Shown here: in pieces, positions 33,997-42,433 of the stretch
Layout of the letters: each line of letters starts with the position of its first letter
How positions within the stretch are numbered: the stretch's first letter is position 1
DNA from: Caldicellulosiruptor saccharolyticus DSM 8903
GTDB taxonomy: Bacteria > Bacillota > Thermoanaerobacteria > Caldicellulosiruptorales > Caldicellulosiruptoraceae
Direction: 5' to 3'
Assembly (NCBI RefSeq): GCF_000016545.1
Contig: NC_009437.1
Location: forward strand, 1,813,394 to 1,877,393
Length of the DNA stretch: 64,000 nucleotides
The notes under the pieces: generated by a model
What the model was told of the DNA's origin: nothing
Seen by the model: the letters and a program-made list of their open reading frames with translations, nothing else
Database searches by the model: none
Position numbers and translations under genes: made by a program

Positions 33997-34699
33997 TAAT
34001 TTTATTGAATTTGAAAGGTATGATATAATTGATACTTCGTATGATAGGATTGTAGAACCTATAGTCACTTCTGTAATTAATAACATTCACCTTCTTCCTT
34101 ACTTATGTGACTGTATCTTTCATTTTAACAATTATGAAAAATATAGTAGGAAAGAAGGAAATGTTACATCATTTGAAAAATGGCAAGAAAGATTGAAAAG
34201 TATCTTTAAGACTGAGTTTGTTGATGATTTTATTTTGAATTTAAGGAGACTTTATGAAGAAGGTAAAGATGATCATACAAAGTTGTCACGTTTGAGAGGT
34301 AGAGTTTTAGAACTTCTCATTTTTCATTTTGTTTATAAAAGATATAATGTGCCAGGTTACATAGTTTTACAAGGTTGTGGTGTTAAGATAAATGGGAGAC
34401 TAATTGCGACTAAAGAGAGAAAAACTGTTGATATAGCAGCTTGGAATGGTATGTTTGGTGAGTTTTACGAAACTAAAGTAGGTCCTGACTTGTTTGACGA
34501 GAAAGTTATAAAGTACTTGGGTTTATTAGCAGTTGAATTAAAGAAAGTGAATCTAAAATCTATTGTAGCTTGTGTTACTATGGCAAGTGTTGAGAGGTTA
34601 GAGAATCAAATAGAAAAATTTAACTGGATAGAAGGTTCGAAGTTTTTAAAGTGTGTTGGACGTGAGAATTTATTAAATATATGTAACTCTTCTTTATAA
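33980..34699 (+). CDS. Predicted PD-(D/E)XK-type nuclease, partner of the SecB-like protein
   Basis: 239 residues, no recognised family name. The C-terminal half carries RLRGRVLELLIFHFVYKRY (helix with Glu), then KTVDIAAWNGMFGEFYETKV, giving the E...D...ExK arrangement of restriction-like nucleases. The N-terminal half is helical. The ATG at 33980 lies inside the SecB-like gene. With that partner it could be a toxin or defence effector; nuclease assignment is by motif only. Confidence 0.55.
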   Translation: MKGQISNFIEFERYDIIDTSYDRIVEPIVTSVINNIHLLPYLCDCIFHFNNYEKYSRKEGNVTSFEKWQERLKSIFKTEFVDDFILNLRRLYEEGKDDHTKLSRLRGRVLELLIFHFVYKRYNVPGYIVLQGCGVKINGRLIATKERKTVDIAAWNGMFGEFYETKVGPDLFDEKVIKYLGLLAVELKKVNLKSIVACVTMASVERLENQIEKFNWIEGSKFLKCVGRENLLNICNSSL

Positions 34700-34821
34700 A
34701 TAATAAACTTGTAGAATAAAATAAACAAACAAAAAACAATAAGTAAAAACAGGTAAAAAGCCACCCTTTTTGAAGTGAAATTATAGTAAGAACGCAGAGG
34801 CACACAACAAGGAGGATGACA

Positions 34822-34974
34822 TTGACTAATCTTATTAAATACACAAAAGGAAAGTTTTTTGTTGTGCCAAGTATCTATTGCCAGTGGTTAAATCTAAGGA
34901 TGAAATATATGTACAGTTATGGTGGAGAGCTGAAATGTGTTTTCTATTTTATTTTGATAATTGGAAAAATCTAA
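34822..34974 (+). CDS. Short reading frame, possible gene remnant
   Basis: 50 codons from a TTG at 34822 behind a very good AAGGAGGATG ribosome binding site; it begins MTNLIKYTKGKFFVVPSIYC. It resembles the N-terminus of a helix-turn-helix or replication-type protein cut short, but the family is not certain. Given the surrounding decay it is probably a relic. Confidence 0.3.
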   Translation: MTNLIKYTKGKFFVVPSIYCQWLNLRMKYMYSYGGELKCVFYFILIIGKI

Positions 34975-35049
34975 TTATGACTTATTGGTTATATAAGAAT
35001 TGATACACAAGTTACAATTTTTAGAAAATTATAGAGTAATTTTGTGAAG

Positions 35050-35480
35050 CCAATATATTCCATTCAATATTCATCTATAAAATTTGATGATTTTTTTAGA
35101 GGTACTTAAAAGTTTCAGAATTTCTATACTTGTAGATATAATAACAAATCCTTTTTCAAGATTCGTTCTAGAGTATAGAAAAGAAAATTTAGAAAAAGCT
35201 TTAAAACAGGCAAATATTGGCTATATTTTTCTTGGGAATATCCTTGGCAGAAAGTTGGAAACTCCTTCTTTCTATACCCCCGATGGTTACTGGAATTACA
35301 ACGTAATTAATCAAGTCAATGGAGGTTAAAGAAGTTATAGAGACTTTATTGGATATTGCAGAAAAAAACAATAGCTTTAATATGTAGTGATTGATCCTGC
35401 ACAATGTCACAGAGCTCTTATAATTGCCCGATATTTATTGAATTTTCACAACATAGCAGTCAGTCATTTGATGGGGAAAT
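35050..35480 (+). pseudogene. DUF488-family pseudogene
   Basis: Pieces in changing frames reproduce a DUF488 protein: IYSIQYSSIKFDDFF, then RFVLEYRKENLEKALKQANI, YIFLGNILGRKLETPSFYTP, then DPAQCHRALIIARYL-like text after about 35390. Frameshifts near 35095, 35330 and 35385 and lost start signals make it non-functional. Confidence 0.75.
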
Positions 35481-35637
35481 GGATAAAAGTAGTGTTCAGT
35501 GTGTATTAGATGAGAGTTTTATCTTTGAATATTTTTTCAAACAAGTGGTTACCAATCATTTTAAGCACTGAAGAACTTATACATGAAGTATGTGAGTGCA
35601 GGTAAGGAAAAATATTTGAAGTCAAAAACAATAAGTC

Positions 35638-35958
35638 TTAAAATGGTATTCGAATCCCATACTCTTTAATCTCTTTTACAAAAGGGTCTTCATCAGTAAA
35701 ATCCTCAGGTCTAAAAGGATGAGGTTCAATCCTAAGGTCGATATCTCTTCTAAGTCGCATTAATAATAATCTATCTTCAATGCAGTCACCTTTGAACTGG
35801 TCAGAAATTACTGCAATATCAATGTCGCTATCATTATGATAATTTCCTTTTGCATATGAACCAAATAGATATACATCAATAACATTTATTTCTTTTTTGA
35901 GTTTACTAATATATTCCATAATTGTATTTTTTACTCTTGAATCAATCTTTTTAACCAT
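35638..35958 (-). CDS. MNT-domain nucleotidyltransferase, pair 3
   Basis: 106 residues with YLFGSYAKGNYHNDSDIDIAV (GSX10DXD) and a third acidic position in DIDLRIEPHPF. The order is HEPN first, then MNT, opposite to pairs 1 and 2, and the sequence is not close to them. Its start overlaps the HEPN gene by 28 bases. Predicted antitoxin or modifying enzyme for that HEPN protein. Confidence 0.85.
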   Translation of the reverse strand: MVKKIDSRVKNTIMEYISKLKKEINVIDVYLFGSYAKGNYHNDSDIDIAVISDQFKGDCIEDRLLLMRLRRDIDLRIEPHPFRPEDFTDEDPFVKEIKEYGIRIPF

Positions 35959-36338
35959 TCTATAACATCCTCCACTTTTTCAATTATATTTTGTGTGTAT
36001 TCTCGTGTGCATTTTTTGTGAAATTCTCTTTTATAATCAGGATACCTTGTATTTATATTAAAAGTTGTAAGAAGGTCAAAAAAATCTGCCATAGAAGTGT
36101 CCAAAGGAAGTTGTGTTTTCTTTGCAAGAAACAATAAATCATGTGTTTTTGGAGGAATTATTTCAATATTTTTGACGTATAAAGCTTTTAATAATTTCTC
36201 GACAATTATATGGCACATAAATAAACACCAAAGATAGTCCTCACTTTCAAATAAATGCTTCATGGTCTTGTAATCGTCAAGTGCCGAATCAATCCAGTAC
36301 TGAATTATTTCTTCTTTTTTCAAAAAGCTCACACTCAC
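35931..36338 (-). CDS. HEPN-domain protein, pair 3
   Basis: 135 residues of the HEPN fold: AEFxx-like helix QYWIDSALDDYKTMKHLFES, WCLFMCHIIVEKLLKALYV and KTHDLLFLAKKTQLPL, followed by NTRYPDYKREFHKKC. This is the HEPN branch found with standalone nucleotidyltransferases; the RX4HXY motif of HepT is not evident, so RNase activity is uncertain. It sits alone between the decayed region and the flaG operon, divergent from flaG. Confidence 0.82.
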   Translation of the reverse strand: MSVSFLKKEEIIQYWIDSALDDYKTMKHLFESEDYLWCLFMCHIIVEKLLKALYVKNIEIIPPKTHDLLFLAKKTQLPLDTSMADFFDLLTTFNINTRYPDYKREFHKKCTREYTQNIIEKVEDVIEWLKRLIQE

Positions 36339-36401
36339 AAGATCTCTAGTGTTCTTATTAAATATTTTATCACAAATCTAAAATGCAAATAAAGCACTCA
36401 T

Positions 36402-36430
36402 TAAACTTTTCCCTTTCCACAACCGATAAT
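36402..36430 (+). promoter_or_regulatory. Sigma-28 (SigD) promoter of the flaG-fliD-fliS operon
   Basis: TAAA at 36402-36405 and ACCGATAAT at 36422-36430, identical in spacing and -10 sequence to the flagellin promoter at 20001-20029. Confidence 0.82.
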
Positions 36431-36466
36431 ATAATAAGAAAAGACAAAAAAGAGAGGGAAGCGAAA

Positions 36467-36865
36467 ATGGTTGTTGATGGCATTGGAGTCAAGGCCGTTG
36501 ATATATCAAATACAGTTTCAAGAGTTCAAGACACCAAAACAAAACTTGAGAATATCGAAGTTAATTTGCAAGAAGAGAAGGGTATAAACAAAGAAGAAGT
36601 TAATGATAAGCTTGCAGACAAGAACAGCAGAAAAGAACTTGATGAAGATACACTTATTAAAATGATAAATCAGGCAAATAAAGCGTTTGAGGCAAAGTAC
36701 ACAAGGCTTGAGTTTTCGATACACAAGGAGACACATGAAATTGTTGTAAAAGTATATGATAAAGAGACAAATGAACTTATAAGAGAAATACCTCCAGAGA
36801 AGATTTTGGATATAATTGCAAAGCTTTGGGAGCTTGCAGGCATTTTTGTGGATGAGAGAAGATAG
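36467..36865 (+). CDS. flaG: Flagellar protein FlaG
   Basis: 132 residues from the ATG at 36467 (AGGGAAG upstream); the frame is open from 36383 but that part includes the promoter. The C-terminal half has the FlaG core LEFSIHKETHEIVVKVYDKE followed by TNELIREIPPEKILDI. FlaG influences filament length or capping. First gene of the flaG-fliD-fliS-fliT-like operon, 14 bp before fliD. Confidence 0.92.
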   Translation: MVVDGIGVKAVDISNTVSRVQDTKTKLENIEVNLQEEKGINKEEVNDKLADKNSRKELDEDTLIKMINQANKAFEAKYTRLEFSIHKETHEIVVKVYDKETNELIREIPPEKILDIIAKLWELAGIFVDERR

Positions 36866-36879
36866 GTGGTGATGAAGTA

Positions 36880-38502
36880 ATGAATATAAGCTCAACGACC
36901 TCTACGAGTTACACAAATCCCTACAATGTTTACAAATATTACACAAGAATCGGTGGACTTGCCAGCGGGCTTGATACAGACTCAATTATACAAGGCTTAA
37001 TGAGTATTCAGAAAGCAAGATATAATAAACTATATCAACAGCATCAGCTTCTTCAATGGCAAAGAGAAGATTATATGAATATGGCAAAAGAAATCTCAAG
37101 TTTTAGAGATTATATATTTAATCTTAAGCTTTCAAGTAACTTTGTTAAATTCAAAGCAACAGGTCCGGCAATTGATGGCGGCTATATAAATGTTACTGGA
37201 ACGGCCAATGCTTTAGAGGGTAATTATGAAATAACAATAAATAGTATCGCAAAACCTTCTACGATGGTGCTTTCAAATATTTCTGCAACTTTTGATAAGC
37301 TAAAATCTAATAATATCAGCACACTATATGTCAGTATTAGCACTCAAACAGACGCCGATATAAATACCTTGGATTATGTAACAGTAAAACTTTCAACTAC
37401 TCAACCATCCACCTCTGATTATATAACTATAGATGTGACAAAATTTTCTGATGCAAATAGTTTTGCAGCAGAGTTAGTATCCAAACTAAATTCTACTGGC
37501 ACAGTGAGTGCTTATTATGATTCGACATTGGGAAAACTTCTTGTTACCACAAAACAAACTGGTTTAATAGAACTTAAGTTAGATAGAACCGGAGACCAAA
37601 ACTTATCAGATCTGACAGATAGTACAACACAAGGAACTAATGCAGAAGTGACTATCAATGATTTGTCAAGAAATGTTACTTATTCAAGTTTAAAATATTC
37701 CAGAAATTCATTTAGTTTTTTAGGAATGGTTATAACGTTGAATAAAGATACGGCTGGGACAAAAGTGGGATTTACTGTTTCTAAAGACATTGATGCGATT
37801 GTAAATAATATAAAGGACTTTATAAATAAGTATAATGAATTGGTTAGCAAGATTTACAGCAAAATTACAGAAAAAAGAAATAGAGACTATCCACCTCTCA
37901 CAGAAGACCAAAAGGCTCAGATGAAAGAAGAGGATATTAAAAAATGGGAAGAGGCAGCAAAAAAGGGGCTATTGAATAATGACCCTATATTAAGCAGTTT
38001 TCTGAACAATATGAGGTATTACCTCTATAAAGCAGTACCTGGTCTTCCTTCAAGTTTGGATGTTATTACAGAAGCAGGGATTGAAACATTTAGTTACTTT
38101 GAGAGCAAAGAAGGGAAGCTTTATATAAAAGACGAAGGCAAACTTAGAGAAGCAATATCTAATAATTTAGATGCATTTGTAAAACTTTTCACTTACACCG
38201 ACTCAGATCCCGATACACCAATAGAAAATCAAGGAATTTTACAGAGATTTTACAAGCTGGCAAATGATACTTTGAAGAAAATTTATGACACAGCAGGCAA
38301 GCCTTACTTTACAAGTTATTATGATCCCAATAGCTATATTGGTAAACAGTTAAGAAGCATTGCAGATCAAATGAATGCTGAACAAGAAAGATTAAAACAA
38401 ATAGAGGATAGATACTACAGACAATTTACTCAGCTTGAACGACTGATTGCTCAAATGAATACACAAAGCTCATGGCTTTCTCAACAATTCAGTGGTAAGT
38501 AA
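36880..38502 (+). CDS. fliD: Flagellar hook-associated protein 2, filament cap (FliD)
   Basis: 540 residues. The N-terminal FliD domain contains RIGGLASGLDTDSIIQGLM and the C-terminal coiled coil ends QFTQLERLIAQMNTQSSWLSQ. FliD caps the growing filament and directs flagellin insertion. The central region is the variable D2/D3 part. RBS AGGTGGTGAT. Same operon as flaG and fliS, the standard Firmicute order. Confidence 0.96.
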   Translation: MNISSTTSTSYTNPYNVYKYYTRIGGLASGLDTDSIIQGLMSIQKARYNKLYQQHQLLQWQREDYMNMAKEISSFRDYIFNLKLSSNFVKFKATGPAIDGGYINVTGTANALEGNYEITINSIAKPSTMVLSNISATFDKLKSNNISTLYVSISTQTDADINTLDYVTVKLSTTQPSTSDYITIDVTKFSDANSFAAELVSKLNSTGTVSAYYDSTLGKLLVTTKQTGLIELKLDRTGDQNLSDLTDSTTQGTNAEVTINDLSRNVTYSSLKYSRNSFSFLGMVITLNKDTAGTKVGFTVSKDIDAIVNNIKDFINKYNELVSKIYSKITEKRNRDYPPLTEDQKAQMKEEDIKKWEEAAKKGLLNNDPILSSFLNNMRYYLYKAVPGLPSSLDVITEAGIETFSYFESKEGKLYIKDEGKLREAISNNLDAFVKLFTYTDSDPDTPIENQGILQRFYKLANDTLKKIYDTAGKPYFTSYYDPNSYIGKQLRSIADQMNAEQERLKQIEDRYYRQFTQLERLIAQMNTQSSWLSQQFSGK

Positions 38503-38598
38503 TGAAGATGACAAGAGTTCTGACAATAGAAGTGTTAAATAAAACATAGAGAAGAAACAAAAGCTTCAAGTTTAAAAAAATGAGGGGGAAGAGATTTT

Positions 38599-38976
38599 AT
38601 GGATGCAGCAGCAAGATATCAAGAAGAGGTTATAATGACAAAACCACCTGAAGAGCTAACTTTAATGCTATATGATGGTTGTATCAGGTTTATTAAAGCT
38701 GCAATGCAAGCAATTGATGAAAAAAAGCTTGACAAGGCAAATGAGAACATTATAAAAGCCGAAAATATCATCACAGAGCTTATGTCAACCCTTGATATGC
38801 AATATGAGATATCAAAAAATTTGATGAGCCTATATGATTTTATCTACAGATGGCTTATTCAAGCAAATCTTAAAAAAGATAAGAAATATTTACAAGAGGC
38901 GCTTGAAATTGTTGAGGAGATGCGAAACACTTGGGCAGAGGCAATTAAGATTGCAAGACAGCAAAAAAATAAGTAA
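38599..38976 (+). CDS. fliS: Flagellin-specific chaperone FliS
   Basis: 125 residues, all helical. Diagnostic segments are YQEEVIMTKPPEELTLMLYDG near the N-terminus and SLYDFIYRWLIQANLKKD. FliS binds the flagellin C-terminus and prevents early polymerisation; in Bacillus it also helps FliW release CsrA. Strong GAGGGGGAAGAG ribosome binding site. Confidence 0.96.
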   Translation: MDAAARYQEEVIMTKPPEELTLMLYDGCIRFIKAAMQAIDEKKLDKANENIIKAENIITELMSTLDMQYEISKNLMSLYDFIYRWLIQANLKKDKKYLQEALEIVEEMRNTWAEAIKIARQQKNK

Positions 38977-38990
38977 AAGGGTTGGGGTTT

Positions 38991-39455
38991 ATGTATGAAA
39001 AATTGATAAATCTTCTTGAAAAAAAGGAAGAGCTTGTTGATAAGTTTTTAGAACTTACAAATCTTCAACAGGAGTATATTTTAAATGACAATTTTGATGA
39101 ATTATCTGAAATTGTCGATAAGAAAGCAAAGTTAATTGAAAGGATAAATATCCTCGACGATGAGTTTATAAAGGAGTTTGAGGGGATAAAAAAAGCAAAA
39201 AATATCAAAAGTTTTGATGAGATAACTGACATAGACAAAGAGACAGGCATTTTGCTCAAAAGCTTGACTTCATCTATTATGGAAAAGCTAAAAGTAATAA
39301 AGGACATTGACGAAAAAAATAATATCCTTATTCGCGCAAAGTTTGATGAGGTAAAAAGAACTATAAAAACACTTAGATACAAAAAAGAGGCTATAAAAGA
39401 TTATACATCTTACAAACAAATGGACTATCATTCCGGGTTTGACAGAAAAGAATAA
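38991..39455 (+). CDS. FliT/FlgN-like flagellar export chaperone
   Basis: About 154 residues, helical and charged (LINLLEKKEELVDKFLELTN; SIMEKLKVIKDIDEKNNILI). It occupies the place of fliT after fliS. FliT chaperones FliD. Sequence motifs are weak, so this rests on size, helix content and position. An in-frame TTG at 38982 is a possible alternative start. Confidence 0.72.
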   Translation: MYEKLINLLEKKEELVDKFLELTNLQQEYILNDNFDELSEIVDKKAKLIERINILDDEFIKEFEGIKKAKNIKSFDEITDIDKETGILLKSLTSSIMEKLKVIKDIDEKNNILIRAKFDEVKRTIKTLRYKKEAIKDYTSYKQMDYHSGFDRKE

Positions 39456-39510
39456 AAGGGTCCCTTCCCTTTAAACAAATCAGAAGCAAACAAGAAGAGG
39501 GACCCTTTTT
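39454..39510. terminator. Bidirectional terminator between fliT-like gene and DUF2442 gene
   Basis: AAGGGTCCCT (from 39456) pairs with AGGGACCCTT (39498-39507) and is followed by T residues on the plus strand and preceded by A residues that serve the minus strand. It separates convergent genes. The loop is long (about 32 nt). Confidence 0.7.
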
Positions 39511-39515
39511 CTTTA

Positions 39516-39836
39516 CTATTTAATACTTTTGTCCTCACTTTGTTTAATCAACCATTCTGGTTCATCTACATCTGGACAGGTCTGATACAGAACAAGTGGG
39601 TCTAAATCAAGGCAGGTTGTTTCATCGTAGTTGCCGCTTACATCCCATGCAAGTGTGCCATTTAAAACCGTGCACCTTTCCATGAAAAACTTTTTGTCTT
39701 TAAGTCTTTGAAATTCGCCCTTTTCAAGAAGACTTGAGGCATCAAAGAGTTTTATGCTGCCATCATCAAAATAAATATAAACTTTATAGTCTTCTGTCGG
39801 TATAACCTGAACAACCTCAGGATAATATTCCATCAT
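39516..39836 (-). CDS. DUF2442-family protein
   Basis: 106 residues with YYPEVVQVIPTEDYKVYIYF followed by DDGSIKLFDASSLLEKG, and the conserved GTLAWDVSGNYDETTCLDLD, the DUF2442 pattern. DUF2442 genes commonly pair with DUF4160 genes, as here, and such pairs have been suggested to act as toxin-antitoxin modules; function not established. GAGGTGATT ribosome binding site. Confidence 0.85.
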   Translation of the reverse strand: MMEYYPEVVQVIPTEDYKVYIYFDDGSIKLFDASSLLEKGEFQRLKDKKFFMERCTVLNGTLAWDVSGNYDETTCLDLDPLVLYQTCPDVDEPEWLIKQSEDKSIK

Positions 39837-39862
39837 GTTCCAATCACCTCGTAAAATATACT

Positions 39863-40123
39863 CTACACTAAAGGATTAATTCTCATCAGTGGCTTGTGAT
39901 CTTTTGCAAGTTCCCAGTTTTGCATAAGCTCATCTTTATGAATTTCTGCCCAAGCCAGCACAAGTTTTAGTTGTCTTTTAGGCAAGAATCCTTTTATAAC
40001 CCTTGTGTTTAAAATATCAATTTCTGCTTCAAATCCGGCGTAGGTTGCATGAAAATGAGGAGGGTTATGGTCGTCATAATACATTGTAATCCTTATGCCG
40101 TAGAAGATGCAAATTTCTGGCAT
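39863..40123 (-). CDS. DUF4160-family protein
   Basis: 86 residues with YGIRITMYYDDHNPPHFHATY, the hallmark of DUF4160 proteins, and KLVLAWAEIHKDELMQNWEL. First gene of the two-gene unit with the DUF2442 gene 26 bases downstream. Biochemical role unknown. Confidence 0.88.
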   Translation of the reverse strand: MPEICIFYGIRITMYYDDHNPPHFHATYAGFEAEIDILNTRVIKGFLPKRQLKLVLAWAEIHKDELMQNWELAKDHKPLMRINPLV

Positions 40124-40227
40124 ATTTATATTTCACCTCAATACAAACGATAGGTTTATTTCTTAAGAAAATTATACTCTAAATTTCATTAAAAATCACG
40201 TCTAAAAATCTTGACAGAAATTAACTT

Positions 40228-41410
40228 TCAAATTTCTATCTTCCTTACAAAATACAAATTCCCCAGCGCAAAGAGAGCTGCAAGTAAAAACACATATTCA
40301 TACCCGAACTTATTCCACAAAAAGCCAGATAACATAGGAAGGCTCATAGAAACTGCATGATCCATGCTTGTGCCTGTTGAAAGAGTAGGAGTCAGGTCAT
40401 CAGGATGCTTGATAACCTTTTTTATGTACGTTGACCTTGCCATTGATGTTGCAAACATTAGATTATCAATTATATAACACGCATATGCCAAGCCCAAAGC
40501 CAAGGTTTTTATCTTTATGTTCTCGGTTATAGCGTATCCTATGCAGATTAAGAAAATGACAATCGCATCAAATGTCAAAACCTTCTTTTCACCAAGCTTG
40601 TCAATAAGCATGCCTATAACGTTTCTAAATCCAATTCCCAAAATGGAGCAGATTATTCCAACCAGAGCAAAATTTGAAACAGGCTGCTTAAATATTTTAA
40701 TCAACACCCAAGGAGCAAATGTAATAAAAATTTGCTTTCTTGCACCAAAGAAGATAGAAAGAACATAGTAGAGCCAGTAATCTTTTTTGATTACAAACTT
40801 TAGACCCTTGTGATTTCTTACATTTGGCATTTTGATTGGCAGCAAGAAAATTGCAGCAAGGATGTACATCGCTGCAGCAATGAGGTAGGCTGTTTTGAAT
40901 GAAAAATTGAGGAATTTAAACCCTACCATGACAATAAAATAACCAACAACTGCAGCAGCGGTTGAAACAGAGCCAATAAGCCCTAAGGTTTTGCCATAAG
41001 AGTCTTCTTTTGAAAGTTCCATTCCAATGCTTGATGTCAAAACCATGTTAAGGTGTGTGCCTGTATTGTAAAAAGCTGTCCAAACAATCAAAAGTAGAAA
41101 GCTTGGAGCGAGAAAGCCAAGCCCAATCAGCGAAAAAGAGCAAAGAAAAGTGGCAATTATGCTTACTCTCAGGTCACCGAGAAAGTATAAAAAACCAATA
41201 ATAAAGATTATTTAAAAAACCAGGTATTTCACGCGGAAACTCCAGAAATCCTCTTGCCATGGGAGATATCTTATATGTTGCAGCTATGTAGTTGTTAAAT
41301 ATTGTATCGTTTATTCCACCGGCTATTCCCATAAAAGCATTGGCAAAAATAAATAAAAAAATACTTGAAAAAATGACTTTAATGTTCTGCCTTGAGTTAT
41401 TGATCAGCAC
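40228..41410 (-). pseudogene. MFS transporter, disrupted by one frameshift
   Basis: The N-terminal frame (41410-41174) begins MLINNSRQNIKVIFSSIFLF and stops soon after REIPGFLNNLYYW. In another frame the text continues naturally (GFLIIFIIGFLYFLGDLRVS) into the long C-terminal frame 41091-40228 with about nine membrane helices and KPDNLM-type loops. The break lies in an A/T run near 41210 and looks like a single extra base. A sequencing error is possible. Substrate unknown. Confidence 0.8.
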
Positions 41411-41450
41411 AATTTTTCATTCCTTTCTGTAAAATTTAAGAAACGCTTAT

Positions 41451-42002
41451 TTACACAAGCTCAATATGAAATATAGGTGTATAGACTCTTTTCCTATCTA
41501 TCTCTTCGCTTAAAAAAAGAATGACTTTTTCCACAGGAATTTCATCAAAAGAAAAGTTTTCAACATACTTTTGAAAATTCTCAAAAGGTTCATTTAACAC
41601 AACATCCTGGGCAATTGTTATGTGTGGTGTGTATTCTCTTTTTTCTCTTTGAAAGCCAACCTCTGCCATTGCGTCCTCAACAAGAGAAAAAAGGTTATTA
41701 AGTTTTTCAAGATTGCCATCTGGTTTTAGATATACAACTCTCAAGTTCCCATGCCCTTTAAAATATCCGCACGAATAAATTTTCAATGAAAAACGAGAAA
41801 AATCTTTTAAATTTTTTTCAAGCGCCTGTTTGATTTTTTCTACCTTTTCGTATTCAATCTCACCTAAGAATTTGAGTGTTAAATGAAAGTTATCAATGTA
41901 CTTCCATCTACCTTTTTTGCTGATTGACTTTAAAAAACTTTGTACTTCAACAATCTGCACTTTTAAGCTTTTTGGAAAGTCAATACCAATGAATGTTCGC
42001 AT
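41451..42002 (-). CDS. thpR: RNA 2',3'-cyclic phosphodiesterase (ThpR, 2H family)
   Basis: 183 residues with the two H-x-T motifs of the 2H phosphoesterases: NFHLTLKFLG (His 40) and YTPHITIAQ. N-terminus MRTFIGIDFPKSLK is typical. The family opens 2',3'-cyclic phosphates and was first called 2'-5' RNA ligase. Divergent from the gene at 42121. Confidence 0.93.
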   Translation of the reverse strand: MRTFIGIDFPKSLKVQIVEVQSFLKSISKKGRWKYIDNFHLTLKFLGEIEYEKVEKIKQALEKNLKDFSRFSLKIYSCGYFKGHGNLRVVYLKPDGNLEKLNNLFSLVEDAMAEVGFQREKREYTPHITIAQDVVLNEPFENFQKYVENFSFDEIPVEKVILFLSEEIDRKRVYTPIFHIELV

Positions 42003-42120
42003 TCTATCTTCATTCCTTTCAATACAGAATTTTTAGAAAAATCTTTGAAGGGTACACATTAATTTGATAGAATAAATATAAGCAGCTCATATCTTAAATT
42101 TTATCAGGGGGAAGTGCATT

Positions 42121-42423
42121 ATGGAAGTACTTTATAACGTAAAACTTTTATATCCAACAGACATCCCTGTGTCACCAGGTGTAATAAACGTTGAAATTTA
42201 CAAACCCCAACAAGGCAAACTTCCAATATACATCAAAAGCCTTGATGAAAACGATCCTAAAAGATTTATACAAAATATTGCTTACATCATACAAGAAGAG
42301 CTTTTAAACAGAATAAATATTGATATTGTTACCCAAACTCAGCTTTATGTAATTGACGAGAATTCAAAGTATAAAATCATTTTTAACAATATCTTGAAAG
42401 ACTTTACTATAGAAAAGGAGTAG
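42121..42423 (+). CDS. Hypothetical protein upstream of proB
   Basis: 100 residues, not recognised. Strand-rich N-terminus (MEVLYNVKLLYPTDIPVSPG) and a central helix (RFIQNIAYIIQEELLNRINI). No cysteine cluster or membrane segment. Strong AGGGGGAAG ribosome binding site. It ends 10 bp before proB and is probably co-transcribed with proBA. Confidence 0.75.
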   Translation: MEVLYNVKLLYPTDIPVSPGVINVEIYKPQQGKLPIYIKSLDENDPKRFIQNIAYIIQEELLNRINIDIVTQTQLYVIDENSKYKIIFNNILKDFTIEKE

Positions 42424-42433
42424 AAAATGGAAA

